A DNA stretch of 17,598 nucleotides from CAJQND01 sp051010055 (GTDB lineage: Bacteria > Pseudomonadota > Alphaproteobacteria > Rhizobiales > CAJQND01): contig JBPCVY010000011.1 in NCBI GenBank assembly GCA_051010055.1, forward strand, positions 1 to 17,598, written 5' to 3'. The number at the start of each line of letters is the position of its first letter. Position 1 is the stretch's first letter. Shown here one piece after another: positions 14,102 to 17,598 of this stretch. The position numbers and the translations under genes are program-made. The notes beneath the pieces were generated by a model, which was not told the DNA's origin, searched no databases, and was given only the letters and a program-made list of their open reading frames with translations.

Positions 14102-15598
14102 ATGTCCCATCTCAAAATGCCCGCCGTCGACCAGGCCGCATTGGCAAACCGGCGGCAGATTGCAGCCGATCTGCGGAAGATTGTGCCCGGCGAGGGCGTG
14201 ATTGATGAAGCCGAGGAAATGAAGGTCTATGAAAGCGACGGCCTCACAGCCTATGCCCAGGTGCCGTTGCTGGTCGTGCTGCCGGAAACCACCGATCAGG
14301 TGGCGCGTATTCTGAAATATGCTCATGAGAACAATCTGAAAGTGGTGCCGCGCGGGGCGGGAACTTCGTTATCAGGCGGTGCGCTGCCATTGGCCGATGG
14401 CATTCTCTTAGGGCTCGGCAAGTTCAACAAGGTGCTGGAGGTGGACTACGCAAACCGCTGCGCCGTCGTGCAACCAGGGGTAACAAACCTTGCCATCACC
14501 GAAGCAGTTGCCGGTGAAGGCTTCTACTATGCTCCCGATCCATCATCGCAAATTGCCTGCACCATCGGCGGCAATGTGGCGGAAAACTCCGGCGGCGTGC
14601 ATTGCCTGAAATACGGCCTCACCACCAACAATGTGCTTGGGGTTGAGCTTGTCACCATTGACGGCGAAGTGATGCGCATCGGCGGCAAGCATCTGGATGC
14701 GGAAGGCTACGATCTCTTAGGGCTCATTATCGGCTCTGAAGGGCTTTTGGGTGTCGTCACAGAAGTTACGGTGCGTATTCTTAAAGCACCTGAAACCGCC
14801 CGCGCCTTGTTGGTGGGCTTTCCGACCAGTGAAGAGGCCGGACAATGCGTGGCCGATGTCATCTCCGCAGGCATAATTGCGGCAGGCATGGAAATGATGG
14901 ACAAACCGGCAATCAAGGCCGCTGAAGAATTCGTCCATGCGGGTTACCCGCTTGATGTGGAAGCGCTATTGATTGTCGAATTAGACGGCCCGGAGGCCGA
15001 AGTCGACGATTTGATTGCCCGGGTTTCTGACATTGCAAAGAAAAACAATGCGGTTTCCATCCGGGCATCGAATTCAGAAGAAGAACGGATGAATTTCTGG
15101 GCTGGTCGCAAGGCGGCGTTCCCGGCGGTGGGGCGCATTTCACCTGACTATTACTGCATGGACGGCACTATACCGCGGGCAGCGCTGCCCAAAGTGCTCA
15201 ACCGGATGAATGAGCTGTCGCACATCTACGGCTTGCGGGTGGCCAACGTGTTCCACGCGGGCGATGGCAATTTGCATCCGCTTATTCTTTACGATGCCAA
15301 TGTGCCCGGAGAGCTGGAAAAGGCCGAAGAGTTCGGCGCTGATATCTTGAAGCTTTGCGTTGAGGTGGGCGGCGTTCTCACCGGCGAGCACGGCGTGGGC
15401 GTAGAAAAGCGCGATCTCATGGGTGAGATGTTCAACGAAACCGACCTTGCTCATCAGCAACGGGTAAAATGCGCATTCGACGCAGATGGCCTGCTCAATC
15501 CAGGCAAGATGTTTCCAGAACTGCACCGTTGCGCAGAGCTTGGCCGCATGCATATTCACCGCGGCCAGATGCCGTTTCCAGACATCCCGAGGTTCTAG
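14102..15598 (+). CDS. glcD: Glycolate oxidase FAD subunit GlcD
   Basis: 498 aa. The N-terminal PCMH-type FAD domain (about 55-230) has VVPRGAGTSLSGGALP (81-96) and CTIGGNVAENSGGVHCLKYGLTTNNVLG (153-180), which hold the flavin. The C-terminal FAD-oxidase domain has VFHAGDGNLHP (His385 and His392) and GEHGVGVEK (His430), the metal/substrate histidines of GlcD and D-lactate dehydrogenase. It oxidises glycolate (often D-lactate too) to glyoxylate, with GlcE and GlcF passing electrons to quinone. Length matches GlcD. First gene of glcDEF, with a GGTGAG ribosome-binding site; glcE follows 6 bp after its stop. Because glcE and glcF follow, plain D-lactate dehydrogenase is less likely. Confidence 0.96.
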   Translation: MSHLKMPAVDQAALANRRQIAADLRKIVPGEGVIDEAEEMKVYESDGLTAYAQVPLLVVLPETTDQVARILKYAHENNLKVVPRGAGTSLSGGALPLADGILLGLGKFNKVLEVDYANRCAVVQPGVTNLAITEAVAGEGFYYAPDPSSQIACTIGGNVAENSGGVHCLKYGLTTNNVLGVELVTIDGEVMRIGGKHLDAEGYDLLGLIIGSEGLLGVVTEVTVRILKAPETARALLVGFPTSEEAGQCVADVISAGIIAAGMEMMDKPAIKAAEEFVHAGYPLDVEALLIVELDGPEAEVDDLIARVSDIAKKNNAVSIRASNSEEERMNFWAGRKAAFPAVGRISPDYYCMDGTIPRAALPKVLNRMNELSHIYGLRVANVFHAGDGNLHPLILYDANVPGELEKAEEFGADILKLCVEVGGVLTGEHGVGVEKRDLMGEMFNETDLAHQQRVKCAFDADGLLNPGKMFPELHRCAELGRMHIHRGQMPFPDIPRF

Positions 15599-15604
15599 CG
15601 GGTT

Positions 15605-16822
15605 ATGGCAACTCATCTGAAACCTGAAAGTGGCGATCAGCTCGCCGAACTTCTCGCTTGGGCGGCGGGGGAGGAAACGAAGCTGGAAATCATCGGCGCA
15701 GGCACCAAGCGAGGTGTTGGCGGGCCAGTGCATGCGGAGACGGTTTTGGATGTTTCCAAACTTACAGGCATTACCCTTTATGAGCCTGAAGAGTTGGTTC
15801 TTTCTGCACGCGCGGCAACTCTCAGGGCGGATGTGGAAAAGAAACTGGCAGCAGAAAAACAGGAATTTGCATTCGAGCCGCCGGATTTGTCACGTCTGAT
15901 GAAAACCAATTCCGCAGGCACGCTTGGCGGCATGGCAGCCAGCAATCTTGCCGGGCCGAGGCGCATCAAGGCAGGTGCTGTGCGCGATCATTTTCTTGGG
16001 TTTACGGCCATTTCCGGCCGCGGCGAGGTTTTTAAATCTGGCGGACGGGTTGTGAAAAACGTTACCGGTTATGACTTGTCAAAAGTCATGGCCGGTTCAT
16101 GGGGCACATTGGCTGTCATGTCTGATGTGATATTCAAAGTGCTCCCGGCAGCTGAAACCCAGGCAACATTGATTTTGACCGGGTTGAGCGATCAGGCCGC
16201 CGCACAGGTAATGTCGTCGGCAATGCAATCTTCATGCGAGGTGTCCGGTGCTGCGCATGTGCCGGCAGAACTTGCACCCGGTTCAGGCGTCAAGCCGGTG
16301 AGCGCTGCAGGTGATGCGGTTACCGCGCTTCGGATAGAAGGTATCTCGTCATCGGTTTCCTATCGGATGAACAAACTGGCAGAGCTCCTGGCCGGATTTG
16401 GCAAGGGGGCCGCCCTCGGCGTGCGTCAGTCAAAGTCCTTATGGGGCGAACTGCGCGATGTACATTTGCTGGCCGATGATGGCGAAAGCGCCATCTGGCG
16501 CATCTCGGTGCCACCCATGGAAGGGCACAAGGTGCTGGCGGCAATTCATGAAAATGCCGGCGTGCGTGGATACTATGACTGGGCAGGTGGGCTCATCTGG
16601 TGTGCGGTGCCGGCTGCCGGTGATGCGTTGGCAGGCCAGGTGAGATCAGCAGTGGATGTTGCGGGTGGGCACGCAACTCTCATCCGCGCGCCAGAAGCCA
16701 TCCGCAATTCAATAAATGTTTTTCATCCACTTTCGGCTCAACTCGCCGCCATAAGTGCGAAATTGAAACAGGGGTTTGACCCCAACAACATCCTCAACCC
16801 TGGCCGGATGTGCCCGAACTAG
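15605..16822 (+). CDS. glcE: Glycolate oxidase FAD-binding subunit GlcE
   Basis: 405 aa from ATG 15605. It is a shortened relative of GlcD: a PCMH FAD fold with IIGAGTKRGVGGP near the start, NSAGTLGGMAASNLAGPRRIKAGAVRDHFLG (about 106-136) and GGRVVKNVTGYDLSKVMAGSWGTL (about 146-169). A smaller C-terminal part follows, ending in FDPNNILNPGRMCPN. The catalytic histidine motifs of GlcD are absent, as expected for GlcE. It is a required subunit of the membrane-associated glycolate oxidase. It lies between glcD and glcF with gaps of 6 and 4 bp, so the three are certainly cotranscribed. Confidence 0.95.
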   Translation: MATHLKPESGDQLAELLAWAAGEETKLEIIGAGTKRGVGGPVHAETVLDVSKLTGITLYEPEELVLSARAATLRADVEKKLAAEKQEFAFEPPDLSRLMKTNSAGTLGGMAASNLAGPRRIKAGAVRDHFLGFTAISGRGEVFKSGGRVVKNVTGYDLSKVMAGSWGTLAVMSDVIFKVLPAAETQATLILTGLSDQAAAQVMSSAMQSSCEVSGAAHVPAELAPGSGVKPVSAAGDAVTALRIEGISSSVSYRMNKLAELLAGFGKGAALGVRQSKSLWGELRDVHLLADDGESAIWRISVPPMEGHKVLAAIHENAGVRGYYDWAGGLIWCAVPAAGDALAGQVRSAVDVAGGHATLIRAPEAIRNSINVFHPLSAQLAAISAKLKQGFDPNNILNPGRMCPN

Positions 16823-16826
16823 CGCC

Positions 16827-17598
16827 ATGCAAACAAACTTCTCACCAGAGCAGCTTGCCAATCCGGCCATTGCCCATTCTGAGCAGATTTTGCGCAAGTG
16901 CGTTCATTGCGGGTTTTGCACCGCCACTTGCCCGACCTATGTGGAACTGGGTGATGAGCTGGATTCGCCGCGCGGACGCATCTATCTCATCAAGCAAATG
17001 CTGGAGGGGGGTAAACCGGCAACCAAGGAAACGGTGAAACATATCGACCGGTGCCTTTCGTGCCTGTCCTGCATGTCCACATGCCCTTCAGGCGTCAATT
17101 ACATGCATCTGGTCGATCATGCCCGCGCCCATATCGACAGAACCTACACCAGGCACCTGGCAGACCGTTTGATCCGCCAGCTTCTTATGTACGTGCTGCC
17201 GGACCCGAAACGCTTCCGGCTGGCGCTGAATGCATCGAAACTGGGCAAGCCGCTTGCCGGAGTGTTCAACGCCATCCCTGGGTTGCAGCCCATTGCGGCG
17301 ATGTTGGCTCTGGCGCCCGCATCGGTTCCGGCTAAAACGCCAACCTGGTCGCCTGGTGTTTTCGCTGCCTCATCAAAATGCAAGGGAAGGGTGGCGCTAT
17401 TAACCGGCTGCGCCCAACCGGTGCTGAACCCTGGTATAAACGAGGCAACCGTGGATTTGCTATCGCGCCTCGGCATAGAGGTGGTGGTCGCCAGGGGAGC
17501 GGGCTGTTGCGGAGCGCTTACCCACCATATGGGCAAGGAAGAAGTGGCCCGGCGCCAGGCGCGGATAAATGTTGATGCCTGGATGAGGGAAATTGAAG
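16827..17598 (+). CDS. glcF: Glycolate oxidase iron-sulfur subunit GlcF, partial (C-terminus outside window)
   Basis: ATG 16827 is 4 bp after the glcE stop. 257 codons are present before the window ends; full-length GlcF is about 400-440 aa. Two 4Fe-4S motifs are seen: CVHCGFCTATCPTY and CLSCLSCMSTCPSGVNY, followed by LVDHARAHI and a linker. Then comes the first CCG domain with TGCAQPVLNP and GAGCCGALTHHMG; the second CCG domain would lie beyond 17598. It carries electrons from the GlcD/GlcE flavins to the quinone pool at the inner membrane. The frame is open throughout with no sign of damage. Confidence 0.95.
   Translation, partial: MQTNFSPEQLANPAIAHSEQILRKCVHCGFCTATCPTYVELGDELDSPRGRIYLIKQMLEGGKPATKETVKHIDRCLSCLSCMSTCPSGVNYMHLVDHARAHIDRTYTRHLADRLIRQLLMYVLPDPKRFRLALNASKLGKPLAGVFNAIPGLQPIAAMLALAPASVPAKTPTWSPGVFAASSKCKGRVALLTGCAQPVLNPGINEATVDLLSRLGIEVVVARGAGCCGALTHHMGKEEVARRQARINVDAWMREIE

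Noticed and set aside
1..17598. Mobile element, phage, CRISPR, toxin-antitoxin or defence system
   Set aside because: No transposase, integrase, repeat array, or paired small ORFs with such features were seen; all large frames have metabolic, transport or regulatory assignments.

Overview
The window is chromosomal DNA of an alphaproteobacterium. A marine or soil Hyphomicrobiales (Rhizobiales)-type genome is my best guess from protein style and gene content; no rRNA, phage or plasmid marker fixes the taxon. It is gene-dense and holds mostly carbon-acid metabolism and transport. I found no IS element, CRISPR array, tRNA or rRNA gene. I see no defence or otherwise exotic system; the points of interest are regulatory and in gene context.

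Left part (1-5391). A truncated GT8-like glycosyltransferase gene leaves the window on the minus strand. Divergent from it is a two-gene TRAP transporter of the TAXI type: a periplasmic binding protein, a strong GC-rich intergenic hairpin, then a fused DctQM permease with a DUF3394-like tail, closed by a clear rho-independent terminator. An AT-rich patch follows, then a small exported DUF2799-like coiled-coil protein.

Middle (5419-8073). A class III PLP aminotransferase (minus) and a MOFRL-family glycerate 2-kinase (plus) are transcribed divergently from a 60-bp gap.

Right-centre (8089-13298, minus strand). This is a tightly packed six-gene run: FadR-type GntR/FCD regulator, lutA, lutB, lutC (L-lactate oxidation), a conserved protein of unknown function, and a fumarylacetoacetate-hydrolase-family enzyme. 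Gaps are 4-14 bp or the genes overlap (ATGA between regulator and lutA; 8 nt between lutB and lutC). A good sigma70-like promoter lies just upstream, and its -35 box sits inside an ATTGGT/ACCAAT inverted repeat.

Right end (13404-17598). A small periplasmic class I cytochrome c with its own terminator (minus) is divergent from glcD-glcE-glcF (plus), the three subunits of glycolate oxidase; glcF runs off the window. The glcD leader carries a GGT-N11-ACCAATA element with the same spacing as the one in the lut promoter, which suggests one 2-hydroxyacid regulon.

Taken together, glycolate (GlcDEF) and L-lactate (LutABC) would be oxidised at the membrane to glyoxylate and pyruvate. The aminotransferase could connect 2-oxo acids to amino acids, and glycerate kinase would deliver 2-phosphoglycerate to central metabolism. 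The joint role is inference; the single-gene assignments are mostly firm.
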